Assembly: GCA_029962745.1 (NCBI GenBank)
Contig: CM057158.1
Coordinates: forward strand, 14,933,173-14,997,172
From: Echinometra lucunter
Lineage: Eukaryota; Echinodermata; Echinoidea; Camarodonta; Echinometridae
Direction: 5' to 3'
Length of the DNA stretch: 64,000 nt
The notes beneath the pieces are model-generated. The model was not told the DNA's origin. It searched no databases and saw only the letters and a list, made by a program, of their open reading frames with translations. Both the position numbers and the translations under genes were made by a program. Positions 46,937 through 49,675 of this stretch are shown here, one piece after another (positions within the stretch are counted from its first letter, which is position 1; every line of letters starts with the position of its first letter).

Positions 46937-49509
46937 TACCTGTTCTTGTACAGCACATATCACATTATTATCTAACGTCTCTATGCACTTCCAAAGGAGT
47001 TTAGATATTTCAGGATATACTTATCCTTTTTAAATAATCTCTTTTTGAAAAAAAGGTGATTAATTTAGACCTTTAGAAAACTCTGTACTGCTAGTAAGTA
47101 TGCTTTATTTGAAGCACCCTTACCTAAAGCTAGGGCAATATCACACCCAAGTACATTAAAAGATAAGAACCCAGGAAATGTTAATTCTTAGACTATTTCT
47201 GTCTCCACAAAGCCCTACCATCTCCTGTTTCTCTCTAATACAAATATCCTTGCACAGACATTACTAGTATTATAACCAACCTTTGCAAGTCTGTGAATCA
47301 ATAAGAGCACCTCTTCCTTCCGAGGGCATGACTTGAAATTAAACCATTCTAACAGACGTATTAATAGGTGGCGCTCTTGTACTAGGTCAGCCTCCTGAAT
47401 CAGTCGATGTTCAAGCTTACTCAAAAGGTTTGTTAGAGCTCTGCAACGAATCTCCTCAATCTCATGACCTGCAATATATTATGAAAATTTCATATCCAAG
47501 CAAATTAATATAAGGAAATTCTCAGCTCCAGAAGGAAGCATAACTTCTGCTCCTCTTTTGCTATGCTATAAAGGTCTTCAAAGAAAAGTTTTGAGGACAC
47601 ATCCTGAATCCTGCCAAAAACAATAGCCGTTTGGTAAACAAAGGTACTCAACAGTTTCAACCAATTCATGCACATGGAAAGCAACTATGCTAACCACTAT
47701 ACCACCAACCACTTATGCCCCTGAGCAAGGCATTTTATCTACATTGCTCCTTATCATTCAGGGTGTATATGAAATAAATGAACATGCTATAGGTATCTGA
47801 ATACCAACATGTGCAAGTGTTGAAAAAAAAAAATAAAAAAATTCATGCACATGGTAGCACTGCAAAACATCTTCGGAGTTTACTAGAAAAGTACAATGAC
47901 TCCGTCTAACATTAGGGGTCTTTGATTTTAAGATGCCCTGTCACCTGTGCAAAAAATATGGACATCCGCGAAGTTTAGACACATTGCCAGAATTTACTAT
48001 TTCAAATAGTACTTTAAAAAAAAATCTTGTTGCAACTAACAGAATGCACAGAATAAAAAAAGTTAAACTTTGCCTTTGGCTTAACAAACATCACCATGAT
48101 CACATTCCTTAATCTTCAAACAAAGACAAACATAAACAAAAAACAACAAAACAAACGAAAAGAAAAACAAACGTAGATCTACAGTTGAGTTGAAACAGGC
48201 AAATATAGATTCTAAGGATATGATGCGGTGAACTGAATGAAGAATAAAGAAACATCAATGATTCCTGAAGAATCGTATTACATGAATCTACAAATATGAA
48301 TGAGGATTGTCTCACCGAACATTGCCGAAATGGACAAATCATATCAGATATTCGTACCAGAAAATCTGACAAGTGACAATGTGCCCACCAATTCTTGCAT
48401 TCCCTTTCATGCCTTTGGATCATGCCAAAGCTCACCGAAATGCCTATTCACCCGTAAAAGCTATTATGGAGTACAAGCACTTACATGTACAACCTTATCT
48501 GAGATTAACTCCACACACATCTATTGACAGCGCCGAAAATCGTATCTTTTTTCTTCCAAATCATTTTCAGAAGAGGATTTCAGAGGGTTTGCTGGTTGGC
48601 CAGAGAGTTGGTGAATACATATCATAAGCACAAGTTTTGAATTCATTTGAGAAAACTAAGCGAACCAAACTGACGGCTTTTCGGCGCTGTCAATAGATGT
48701 GTGTGGGGCTCCGACGCTTCGCGGCAGAGCCCCGTGGGTTAATCTGAGATAAGCTTGTACTCCATATAACTCCATAGTAGTCATCGCGGTGGAAAAGCCT
48801 CAATGGCTTTTGTGTGTGTATTCCCAGGCGTTGGGGCTTGGTAGAAAATGATACACGAGAGGAAAACAATTGTTAAAATTCCATTTTCAAATCTGAATCC
48901 CCAAATTTGTGGAATATCAAGAGTTGAAGAGTCCCTGAATCAGATTTTACTTAGCGTATTATAGCGTATTATATCCATGAAAAAAGGGGAAAATCGATGA
49001 TTTGAGGTAGTTTTTCATTGTCTTGCCCATCACAATGAGATTGCATGCACAACGCACCGGGGCGCTTCTGTCTCTATAAAGGAGGAGTGCCGACCCTACC
49101 AAAATACGAGGCTAACGACGACTGTTAGAGACAGAACACTTCGGTCTAGACTCTAGGACTAGGGTGGTGCTTATGTACAAACATGAAAGTAAAAACATGT
49201 TGTCTGTTTTGGACTGCTGCAATGGTGAATGTTCACCACAGTCCGAGGTACGTTTGGCCCTATGAGTGGAGTACAAGCATATATCTTCAGATAAGCTTGT
49301 ACATGTATCTAGACTCTACTAGGTCTAGTCTACAAAAATACAAATGACAAGCTGACTCATACATTACAGTCCCACGCATTAAAACTTGTGTCCCTTTCCA
49401 AAATTTGTGCTGAATTTCATACAAATGAAAGCGATATTGATGGTTCTTTCTTACCTAGTTTGGTGAAAATCGTGTCCAGATTTGTTCCTACATTCTTTGA
49501 ATTATCCAT
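2550..49509 (-). CDS. RTTN: Rotatin, complete gene, 45 coding exons
   Basis: Rotatin is a large armadillo/HEAT-like protein of centrioles and ciliary basal bodies. In vertebrates it is needed for building full-length centrioles, for ciliogenesis and for left-right axis determination. The 45 exons join in phase into 2250 codons; all introns are GT-AG. Diagnostic rotatin stretches seen include LLEWFNF (exon 2), [12 protein letters not shown] (exon 5), [12 protein letters not shown] (exon 6), [18 protein letters not shown] (exon 15), [16 protein letters not shown] (exon 26), [13 protein letters not shown] (exon 28) and [17 protein letters not shown] (exon 43). The start is the only ATG that fits exon 1; the next frame-compatible block is G-HEIEEIR, as in vertebrates. 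Introns are 0.3-4.1 kb and full of transposon debris. A candidate AATAAA (minus strand) lies at 2027-2032. Identity is from remembered family sequence, not from a search; completeness and phase agreement make it very secure. Confidence 0.97.
3072..3631 (+). mobile_element. 5'-truncated LINE 3' end with target-site duplication
   Basis: An 18-base direct repeat (AAAATCTTGTTCTCATAT) at 3072-3089 and 3614-3631 brackets the insert. It has an open frame ending at 3354 whose end ([18 protein letters not shown], then [20 protein letters not shown]) looks like an L1-type reverse transcriptase C-terminus, then a 3' UTR with AATAAA at 3582 and a poly(A) tract. Lies in RTTN intron 44. Confidence 0.88.
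3884..4035. repeat. Fold-back with arms carrying TGACGTCA
   Basis: Arms TGACGTCAAAGTGGGTACC at 3884-3902 and its exact reverse complement at 3990-4008. A third partial direct copy, AAAGTGGGTACCCAG, starts near 4020. Probably a small inverted-repeat transposon. Confidence 0.75.
4316..4419 (-). CDS. RTTN: RTTN coding exon 44
   Basis: Residues 2157-2191. [20 protein letters not shown] then [12 protein letters not shown], matching rotatin KVITVLAACLES...AALWALIYNYQK. Phase 0 end. Confidence 0.96.
5466..5588 (-). CDS. RTTN: RTTN coding exon 43
   Basis: Residues 2116-2156. [10 protein letters not shown] then [20 protein letters not shown], matching rotatin CLDLLTEM and [22 protein letters not shown]. 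Confidence 0.97.
6098..6505. mobile_element. piggyBac-like MITE, copy A (408 bp)
   Basis: Terminal inverted repeats CCCATTCGTGACAG / CTGTCACGAATGGG, with TTAA on the right side; the left TTAA has mutated. CCC-starting ends plus TTAA target sites are typical of piggyBac-type elements. No transposase. Lies in RTTN intron 42. Confidence 0.82.
6944..7036. mobile_element. Small TTAA-flanked hairpin MITE
   Basis: Ends TTAACTCGTTGAATGCT and ATGCTCAACGGGTTAA are imperfect inverted repeats around about 60 bp. No coding content. Confidence 0.55.
7683..7704. repeat. G22 homopolymer
   Basis: Uninterrupted run of 22 G on the plus strand in RTTN intron 42. Similar runs occur at 24510-24530, 32624-32644 and elsewhere. 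Confidence 0.95.
9461..9690. repeat. Two-copy tandem duplication, ~125 bp, next to exon 42
   Basis: GCATGCTGAAATRTGTTTT and ATCATGACTAGACTTT recur in order in both units. It lies in the intron, 40 bp past the exon 42 donor. Confidence 0.7.
9731..9890 (-). CDS. RTTN: RTTN coding exon 42
   Basis: Residues 2063-2115. [14 protein letters not shown] then [20 protein letters not shown], matching rotatin FLQNFLSLALPKGG...[21 protein letters not shown]. The ~4.1-kb intron that follows is the longest. Confidence 0.96.
10797..10984 (-). CDS. RTTN: RTTN coding exon 41
   Basis: Residues 2000-2062. [20 protein letters not shown] then [20 protein letters not shown], corresponding to rotatin SLMLCILKLAS...[20 protein letters not shown]. 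Confidence 0.95.
11033..11176. mobile_element. MITE of the GTTTCATGAA family
   Basis: Inverted ends GGGAGTGTTTCATGAAGAG and its complement extend about 40 bp; the centre contains TCTGATTGGCTGA. Lies in RTTN intron 40. Confidence 0.82.
11523..11649 (-). CDS. RTTN: RTTN coding exon 40
   Basis: Residues 1958-1999. [20 protein letters not shown] then [17 protein letters not shown], collinear with rotatin [22 protein letters not shown]...SLQLLCVYTANFP. Confidence 0.96.
12091..12147. repeat. (CAAA)n microsatellite
   Basis: About 13 uninterrupted repeats of a 4-base unit in RTTN intron 39. Confidence 0.95.
12553..12630 (-). CDS. RTTN: RTTN coding exon 39
   Basis: Residues 1932-1957 ([17 protein letters not shown] then IMMNSHDVK), matching rotatin [26 protein letters not shown]. 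Phase 0 at both ends. Confidence 0.95.
13479..13576 (-). CDS. RTTN: RTTN coding exon 38
   Basis: Residues 1899-1931. [20 protein letters not shown] then a Lys-rich end, matching rotatin [30 protein letters not shown]. Phase 0 end. Confidence 0.96.
13723..14042 (+). mobile_element. Second, shorter copy of the same LINE 3' end
   Basis: Almost identical to 3324-3613, with AATAAA at 13997 and poly(A). Flanked by a 16-base target-site duplication AAAAAGGAGGTGCTAC at 13723-13738 and 14027-14042. Lies in RTTN intron 37, against the exon 37 duplication array. Confidence 0.88.
14077..14525 (-). repeat. Three-unit duplication of exon 37's 3' half
   Basis: Units about 195 bp apart. The real one ends at the exon 37 donor (14438). 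Copy 2 (14243-14316) codes [20 protein letters not shown] and keeps the GTGAG donor; copy 3 (14077-14115) is a remnant (AVFSAVKVA). Unit spacers share TTATCATTGTYATAAGCAGA. Confidence 0.88.
14438..14602 (-). CDS. RTTN: RTTN coding exon 37
   Basis: Residues 1844-1898. [11 protein letters not shown] then [20 protein letters not shown], matching rotatin LSDVILQCYEG and ANALMSLLAVSRRAQ. The 3' half with donor is repeated downstream at 14243-14316 and, more decayed, at 14077-14115. Confidence 0.95.
14828..14941 (+). mobile_element. 5'-truncated SINE
   Basis: Ends GAAGAGGCTACCTTGGGT..TATCATTATTATT, the same tail as the SINE at 29228-29475; no A box present. Confidence 0.55.
15117..15338 (-). CDS. 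RTTN: RTTN coding exon 36
   Basis: Residues 1770-1843. [20 protein letters not shown] then an acidic stretch and [12 protein letters not shown], matching rotatin LYTASLQFLSVLLTEEAKG...VASLLDDSQ. Phase 1 at both ends. Confidence 0.95.
15737..15865 (-). CDS. RTTN: RTTN coding exon 35
   Basis: Residues 1727-1769. [20 protein letters not shown] then [12 protein letters not shown], matching rotatin KELISAFYHTWTHLFNLL and VALAKHWTAA. Confidence 0.94.
16683..16963 (-). CDS. RTTN: RTTN coding exon 34
   Basis: Residues 1633-1726. [16 protein letters not shown], a Ser/His-rich loop, then [20 protein letters not shown]. Equivalent to the rotatin YLSSLSRLLQSCLL region. Donor GGAG|GTAAA, phase 1. Confidence 0.93.
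17551..17743 (-). CDS. RTTN: RTTN coding exon 33
   Basis: Residues 1569-1632. Ser-rich start, then [20 protein letters not shown] and [18 protein letters not shown], matching rotatin [30 protein letters not shown]. Tandem repeats begin directly at its acceptor. Confidence 0.96.
17744..18180 (+). repeat. Tandem repeats containing a reverse-transcriptase end
   Basis: GCAGGACTATGATACTGCTC..GGTCTCATGCTACCCCA occurs three times, and ACGAGAAACAAAGCATCTAC twice. Two units end in a plus-strand stretch coding [14 protein letters not shown], typical of the C-terminal part of CR1/L2-like LINE reverse transcriptases. Confidence 0.75.
18120..18370 (+). pseudogene. LINE reverse-transcriptase C-terminal remnant
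   Basis: [18 protein letters not shown] then, across a stop or frameshift, a [21 protein letters not shown] stretch. This order (LHWLP..I.., then P.YISSLL) is standard in animal non-LTR reverse transcriptases. Broken. Confidence 0.6.
18499..18541 (-). CDS. RTTN: RTTN coding exon 32 (short)
   Basis: Residues 1555-1568 ([14 protein letters not shown]). A 43-base exon with CCTAG acceptor and GTATG donor that restores phase 1 for exon 33. Supported by splice sites and frame only. Confidence 0.72.
18909..18967 (-). CDS. RTTN: RTTN coding exon 31 (short)
   Basis: Residues 1535-1554, polar linker ([20 protein letters not shown]). Sequence not conserved, but both splice sites and phase fit; the vertebrate protein also has a polar linker here. 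Could be alternatively spliced. Confidence 0.75.
19336..19519 (-). CDS. RTTN: RTTN coding exon 30
   Basis: Residues 1474-1534. [20 protein letters not shown] resembles rotatin [20 protein letters not shown], then a Ser/Thr/Pro-rich linker. Donor CCAG|GTATG, phase 1. Confidence 0.93.
19535..19870. repeat. Two-copy tandem duplication ~190 bp, beside exon 30
   Basis: TTTTTCAAGCTTTTA..TGAATTTT..TCTT..CTGATAATA..TGAATATRTATATRTGACC is found twice, beginning 15 bp outside the exon 30 acceptor. Confidence 0.65.
20361..20523. mobile_element. MITE with AACACAAAGGTT ends
   Basis: Inverted ends GGGCTCCATAACACAAAGGT and ACCTTTGTGTTACGGGGCTC around about 115 bp; CTCAGG occurs outside both ends. Lies in RTTN intron 29. 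Confidence 0.72.
20950..21195 (+). pseudogene. Broken IS630/mariner-like transposase N-terminus
   Basis: One frame reads [13 protein letters not shown], a stop, then [20 protein letters not shown] and [11 protein letters not shown]. This fits the second helix-turn-helix and the KPY.LQ..HQL..DD segment before the DDE domain of mariner-type transposases. No DDE domain found. Confidence 0.45.
21442..21769. mobile_element. TTAA-flanked MITE, 320 bp
   Basis: TTAA at 21442-21445 and 21766-21769; inverted ends AGACGCTAGGTCGTGGGCTT continue for about 35 bp. No intact coding region. Confidence 0.82.
21985..22024. repeat. (AAATC)n microsatellite
   Basis: About eight 5-base units; may be the 3' tail of a decayed retroelement upstream. 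Confidence 0.9.
22105..22405 (+). repeat. Two-copy ~148-bp tandem repeat
   Basis: ACCAATGTGTATGCCAAATT..ATATACCCCCTTC..GGGGGTATAAAAATT is present twice with very few differences, giving matching frames of about 40 residues ([11 protein letters not shown]..). Resembles dispersed non-coding repeats of marine invertebrates; coding not supported. Confidence 0.8.
22570..22665 (-). CDS. RTTN: RTTN coding exon 29
   Basis: Residues 1442-1473. [14 protein letters not shown] continues the helix after SVVRQQ (vertebrate EAAFILQNLLVIP), then a charged loop. Phase 0 at both ends. The following intron is about 3 kb and transposon-rich. Confidence 0.95.
23031..23165 (+). pseudogene. LINE reverse-transcriptase C-terminal fragment
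   Basis: Codes [20 protein letters not shown] then [10 protein letters not shown] and a stop, the usual end (GDRAF...LWN.LP..LR....FK..LK..LF) of CR1/L2-like elements. Lies in RTTN intron 28. Confidence 0.78.
23776..23934 (-). CDS. RTTN: RTTN coding exon 28
   Basis: Residues 1389-1441. [20 protein letters not shown] then [20 protein letters not shown] and ECSVVRQQ, collinear with rotatin [21 protein letters not shown]...LLDQSECSMVRREAA. Confidence 0.97.
24549..24641 (-). CDS. RTTN: RTTN coding exon 27
   Basis: Residues 1358-1388. [20 protein letters not shown] then [11 protein letters not shown], matching rotatin LEWMSLW...QQGLAWLIPLWVDRDPEV. A 21-base G tract lies 18 bases past the donor (intron side). 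Confidence 0.96.
25320..25448 (-). CDS. RTTN: RTTN coding exon 26
   Basis: Residues 1315-1357. [20 protein letters not shown] then [11 protein letters not shown] is almost the same as the vertebrate [27 protein letters not shown] block, the strongest local match in the gene. Confidence 0.98.
25676..26083. mobile_element. piggyBac-like MITE, copy B (408 bp)
   Basis: Same length and near-identical to 6098-6505, with TTAA at 25672-25675 and 26084-26087. Lies in RTTN intron 25. Confidence 0.87.
26493..26568 (-). CDS. RTTN: RTTN coding exon 25
   Basis: Residues 1289-1314 ([14 protein letters not shown] then [10 protein letters not shown]), matching rotatin FPGWSSHSPL...CVKYLSGLLEV. Acceptor CATTTCTAG, donor GAG|GTAAAC, phase 0 end. 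Confidence 0.94.
26815..27125. repeat. Two-copy ~148-bp tandem duplication by exon 24
   Basis: TGGACATGCATTT..CTTGAC..GTCA..GATAAAGT and TATGAAATTATGAAAGACAT recur in order; the second copy ends about 20 bp from the exon 24 donor. Confidence 0.8.
27146..27283 (-). CDS. RTTN: RTTN coding exon 24
   Basis: Residues 1243-1288. [20 protein letters not shown] then [11 protein letters not shown] matches rotatin [26 protein letters not shown]. A ~150-bp tandem duplication lies just beyond its donor. Confidence 0.96.
27902..28216 (-). CDS. RTTN: RTTN coding exon 23
   Basis: Residues 1138-1242, the longest exon. [20 protein letters not shown] follows ALNR as in vertebrate FLQVLPACTEDEKLL; later [20 protein letters not shown]. 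The acceptor GATTTCATAG was fixed by phase. A Gly/Lys-rich loop sits near residues 1200-1215. Confidence 0.96.
28747..28998 (-). CDS. RTTN: RTTN coding exon 22
   Basis: Residues 1054-1137. [20 protein letters not shown] then [20 protein letters not shown] and DWKAALNR, matching the end of the rotatin KSLAWHTALNRF motif across the junction. Phase 2 at both ends. Confidence 0.95.
29228..29475 (+). mobile_element. tRNA-derived SINE
   Basis: Head has an RNA polymerase III A box (TGGTATAGTGG) and B box (GGTTCAAATCC) 34 bases apart, then a non-tRNA body and an ATTATCATTATCATTATT tail. Lies in RTTN intron 21. Confidence 0.78.
29673..29870 (-). CDS. RTTN: RTTN coding exon 21
   Basis: Residues 988-1053. 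[20 protein letters not shown] resembles the rotatin HLPVHVIGHHAVSPYS region, then [19 protein letters not shown]. Two CCAG acceptors lie 8 bases apart; the upstream CTTCCCAG keeps phase. Confidence 0.9.
30544..32249. mobile_element. hAT-type DNA transposon, 1.69 kb, non-autonomous
   Basis: Element 30552-32241 has ends CAGGATTGGCGG and (complement) CAGGGTTGGCG and an exact 8-bp target-site duplication TTCTCTAT at 30544-30551 and 32242-32249, both hallmarks of hAT elements. Subterminal GATTTAAATC repeats and a 32-bp tandem repeat at 30712-30815. No transposase frame recognised. Lies in RTTN intron 20. Confidence 0.88.
32262..32409 (-). CDS. RTTN: RTTN coding exon 20
   Basis: Residues 939-987. 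[20 protein letters not shown] then [12 protein letters not shown] matches rotatin VSLIFHEDCSVVTEVGALF and CLLLFDEV. Acceptor TTGGTACAG. The donor is followed only 12 bases later by the target-site duplication of a hAT-type transposon. Confidence 0.93.
32624..32644. repeat. G21 homopolymer
   Basis: Uninterrupted G tract in RTTN intron 19 (plus strand G, so C on the transcript). Confidence 0.95.
32977..33192 (-). CDS. RTTN: RTTN coding exon 19
   Basis: Residues 867-938. [16 protein letters not shown] then [20 protein letters not shown], armadillo-like helices matching the rotatin LVQPCLTLLRKVL segment. Donor CAGAG|GTAAGA, phase 1. Confidence 0.94.
33712..33811 (-). CDS. RTTN: RTTN coding exon 18
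   Basis: Residues 834-866. [20 protein letters not shown] then [10 protein letters not shown] matches the rotatin [25 protein letters not shown] helix pair. Donor CAAG|GTAAGC. Confidence 0.96.
34193..34358 (-). CDS. RTTN: RTTN coding exon 17
   Basis: Residues 778-833. [20 protein letters not shown] then [16 protein letters not shown]. The acceptor CTATACAG|G was chosen over a TTTCAG 32 bases further upstream because only it keeps phase with exon 16. Confidence 0.9.
34839..34990 (-). CDS. RTTN: RTTN coding exon 16
   Basis: Residues 728-777. [15 protein letters not shown] then [20 protein letters not shown], equivalent to the rotatin RLKSMLRLLLVKKPSVR region. Donor TTTCAG|GTAATG, phase 2. Confidence 0.93.
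35430..35546 (-). CDS. RTTN: RTTN coding exon 15
   Basis: Residues 689-727. [20 protein letters not shown] then FIPIMPLLQ is one of the best conserved rotatin blocks. Phase 0 at both ends. Confidence 0.97.
35597..35834 (+). mobile_element. tRNA-derived SINE, second family
   Basis: A box GTGGCTCAGTGG (partly duplicated), B box GGTTCGAAATC, GC-rich body and an ACCATTACCATTACAATTAC tail. Lies in RTTN intron 14, 50 bp from the exon 15 acceptor side. Confidence 0.78.
36223..36348 (-). CDS. RTTN: RTTN coding exon 14
   Basis: Residues 647-688. [26 protein letters not shown] matches the rotatin [24 protein letters not shown] block. Phase 0 at both ends. Confidence 0.96.
36752..36878 (-). CDS. RTTN: RTTN coding exon 13
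   Basis: Residues 604-646. [13 protein letters not shown] then [10 protein letters not shown] matches the rotatin KVLLHMLSHPLPRVK...YHCCLEITK segment. Its first ~60 bp and acceptor are repeated three times upstream in intron 12 (36929-37230). Confidence 0.95.
36929..37230 (-). repeat. Three extra copies of the exon 13 5' edge
   Basis: Units of about 110-123 bp start GGARTAAYG (36929, 37052, 37169), matching 36819 inside exon 13. Copies translate in the exon's frame: [18 protein letters not shown], then [16 protein letters not shown], then [16 protein letters not shown], against [16 protein letters not shown] in the exon. Two keep a TACAG|ATG acceptor. Confidence 0.85.
37561..37664 (-). CDS. 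RTTN: RTTN coding exon 12
   Basis: Residues 570-603. [20 protein letters not shown] matches the rotatin LLELVELADQALRSF helix. Acceptor TTGTACAG, donor GACAT|GTAAGT, phase 2. Confidence 0.93.
38137..38349 (-). CDS. RTTN: RTTN coding exon 11
   Basis: Residues 499-569. [19 protein letters not shown] then [14 protein letters not shown] corresponds to [25 protein letters not shown] in vertebrate rotatin. Phase 0 at both ends. Confidence 0.95.
38479..38644. mobile_element. MITE of the GTTTCATGAA family
   Basis: Ends CTGGGGGGTATTTCATCAA and TTTCATGAAATGCTCCCCAG are inverted; the centre has TTGATTGGCTGAGAAGC like the copy at 11033. Lies in RTTN intron 10. Confidence 0.75.
38743..39392. mobile_element. 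Inverted-repeat element with internal ATTCGCCGG motifs
   Basis: Ends GTCGGTCTTACGCACCGGCG and CGCCGGTTCGTAAGACCGAC are imperfect inverted copies. TATTCGCCGG- or CTATTCGCC-type motifs recur near 38960, 39070, 39105 and 39218. No coding content. Lies in RTTN intron 10. Confidence 0.78.
39908..40081 (-). CDS. RTTN: RTTN coding exon 10
   Basis: Residues 441-498. [17 protein letters not shown] then [21 protein letters not shown], equivalent to the rotatin LALGETM...MAFISISLFAVRLLQ helices. Phase 0 at both ends. Confidence 0.94.
40623..40893 (-). CDS. RTTN: RTTN coding exon 9
   Basis: Residues 350-440. [21 protein letters not shown] matches the rotatin ETEDTLELQFQQLSLPQF block, followed by armadillo-like helices and [14 protein letters not shown]. 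The 5' part of this exon plus its acceptor recurs three more times upstream in intron 8 (40994-41425). Confidence 0.95.
40994..41425 (-). repeat. Three extra copies of the exon 9 5' part
   Basis: Copies at about 40994-41125, 41186-41300 and 41338-41425 repeat the exon 9 segment ([20 protein letters not shown]). They read [37 protein letters not shown] and [20 protein letters not shown]. The outer two share one open frame (41125-41481). The nearest copy keeps an AACCAG acceptor but has frame-shifting insertions. Confidence 0.87.
41895..42142. mobile_element. MITE of the GTTTCATGAA family
   Basis: Ends GGATGTTTCATAAAGCTGTT and AACAGCTTCATGAAACACCC are inverted over about 35 bp including GTAAAGTTAC. 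Lies in RTTN intron 8. Confidence 0.8.
42189..42351 (-). CDS. RTTN: RTTN coding exon 8
   Basis: Residues 296-349. Ser/Thr-rich, probably disordered linker ending in [20 protein letters not shown], which matches the conserved RPSVVGRT...GDGQDWD patch of rotatin. Donor CTCAGT|GTGAGT. Confidence 0.94.
42596..43077 (+). mobile_element. LINE 3' end with TTTGAAT tail
   Basis: Codes [18 protein letters not shown] then [17 protein letters not shown] at 42727, the end of a non-LTR reverse transcriptase, then a 3' UTR ending in repeated GAATTT units and A-rich sequence. Lies in RTTN intron 7. Confidence 0.8.
43234..43387 (-). CDS. RTTN: RTTN coding exon 7
   Basis: Residues 245-295. [11 protein letters not shown] then [16 protein letters not shown] corresponds to the rotatin YLRNRLNFHRDPGF region. 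Donor CAAG|GTAGG, phase 1. Confidence 0.95.
44052..44154 (-). CDS. RTTN: RTTN coding exon 6
   Basis: Residues 210-244. [18 protein letters not shown] is a conserved rotatin block. Acceptor CTGTGTAG, donor CAG|GTTTGA, phase 0 end. Confidence 0.95.
44693..44783 (-). CDS. RTTN: RTTN coding exon 5
   Basis: Residues 180-209. Codes [17 protein letters not shown], nearly the same as the vertebrate rotatin [13 protein letters not shown] motif. Acceptor CAACTACAG, donor AACAA|GTAGG. Confidence 0.95.
45451..45526. repeat. (ATC)n microsatellite
   Basis: About 25 near-perfect trinucleotide units in RTTN intron 4; produces artificial poly-His and poly-Ser frames. Confidence 0.95.
45576..45671 (-). CDS. 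RTTN: RTTN coding exon 4
   Basis: Residues 148-179. Contains [13 protein letters not shown], resembling the TGYFPQ segment of vertebrate rotatin. The acceptor was chosen as CTGTCACCAG|AT because it is the only nearby AG that keeps phase. The frame stays open about 80 codons upstream into intron 3, so the 5' boundary is less certain than the donor. Confidence 0.8.
46572..46770 (-). CDS. RTTN: RTTN coding exon 3
   Basis: Residues 82-147. [17 protein letters not shown] then [16 protein letters not shown] matches the rotatin segment that follows the LLEWFNF block. Donor GGAG|GTATTG leaves phase 1. Confidence 0.95.
46893..46935. repeat. (AAT)n microsatellite
   Basis: About 14 trinucleotide units in RTTN intron 2, followed by a CAGCACATATCACATTATT..CTATGCACTT segment that looks like a decayed SINE tail. 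Confidence 0.92.
47281..47468 (-). CDS. RTTN: RTTN coding exon 2
   Basis: Residues 19-81. Carries the most recognisable N-terminal rotatin signature: [13 protein letters not shown] followed by LLEWFNF and [13 protein letters not shown], the first armadillo-like helices. Acceptor after TATTGCAG, donor AAG|GTTGG, ends in phase 0. Confidence 0.96.
47670..47800. mobile_element. SINE-like fragment
   Basis: ACCACTATACCACC..CCCTGAGCAAGGCATTTTAT..ACATTGCTCC resembles the body of tRNA-derived SINEs. Fragmentary; orientation uncertain. Confidence 0.4.
48452..48800. repeat. Large fold-back in RTTN intron 1
   Basis: The left arm (48465-48545) and right arm (48675-48770) share GGAGTACAAGC, TTATCTGAGATTAAC and CACACATCTATTGACAGCG-CCGAAAA as inverted copies. 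The right arm has an extra GC-rich hairpin (GGGGCTC..GAGCCCC). Confidence 0.8.
49455..49509 (-). CDS. RTTN: RTTN coding exon 1
   Basis: Codes residues 1-18 plus one base ([18 protein letters not shown]). Begins at the ATG and ends at a GTAAG donor. The 5' UTR boundary cannot be seen. Intron 1 (about 2 kb) separates it from exon 2. Confidence 0.88.
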
Positions 49510-49649
49510 TACTAGTCAAGCATATTAAAAATATTTCGTACACGGTACAGTAAACAAAAATGACAGGTAATCAATGGTATGTTTTTGAACGAAGCGCCGC
49601 TCAAACGCATTAATGAATATCGACGCTGATGGCGCTACAGATGATTTAT

Positions 49650-49675
49650 CAGAGTGGATTTATAAATCCACTCTG
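49650..49675. promoter_or_regulatory. 26-bp perfect palindrome upstream of the RTTN ATG
   Basis: The half-site CAGAGTGGATTTA is followed at once by its exact complement, 141 bp upstream of the start codon. GATTTATC also recurs on both sides. A regulatory role is only a suggestion. Confidence 0.5.

Noticed and set aside
2550..49509. Alternative identity as MEI1 or another armadillo protein
   Set aside because: Collinear rotatin-specific motifs from exon 2 to exon 44 and matching length leave no room for another family.
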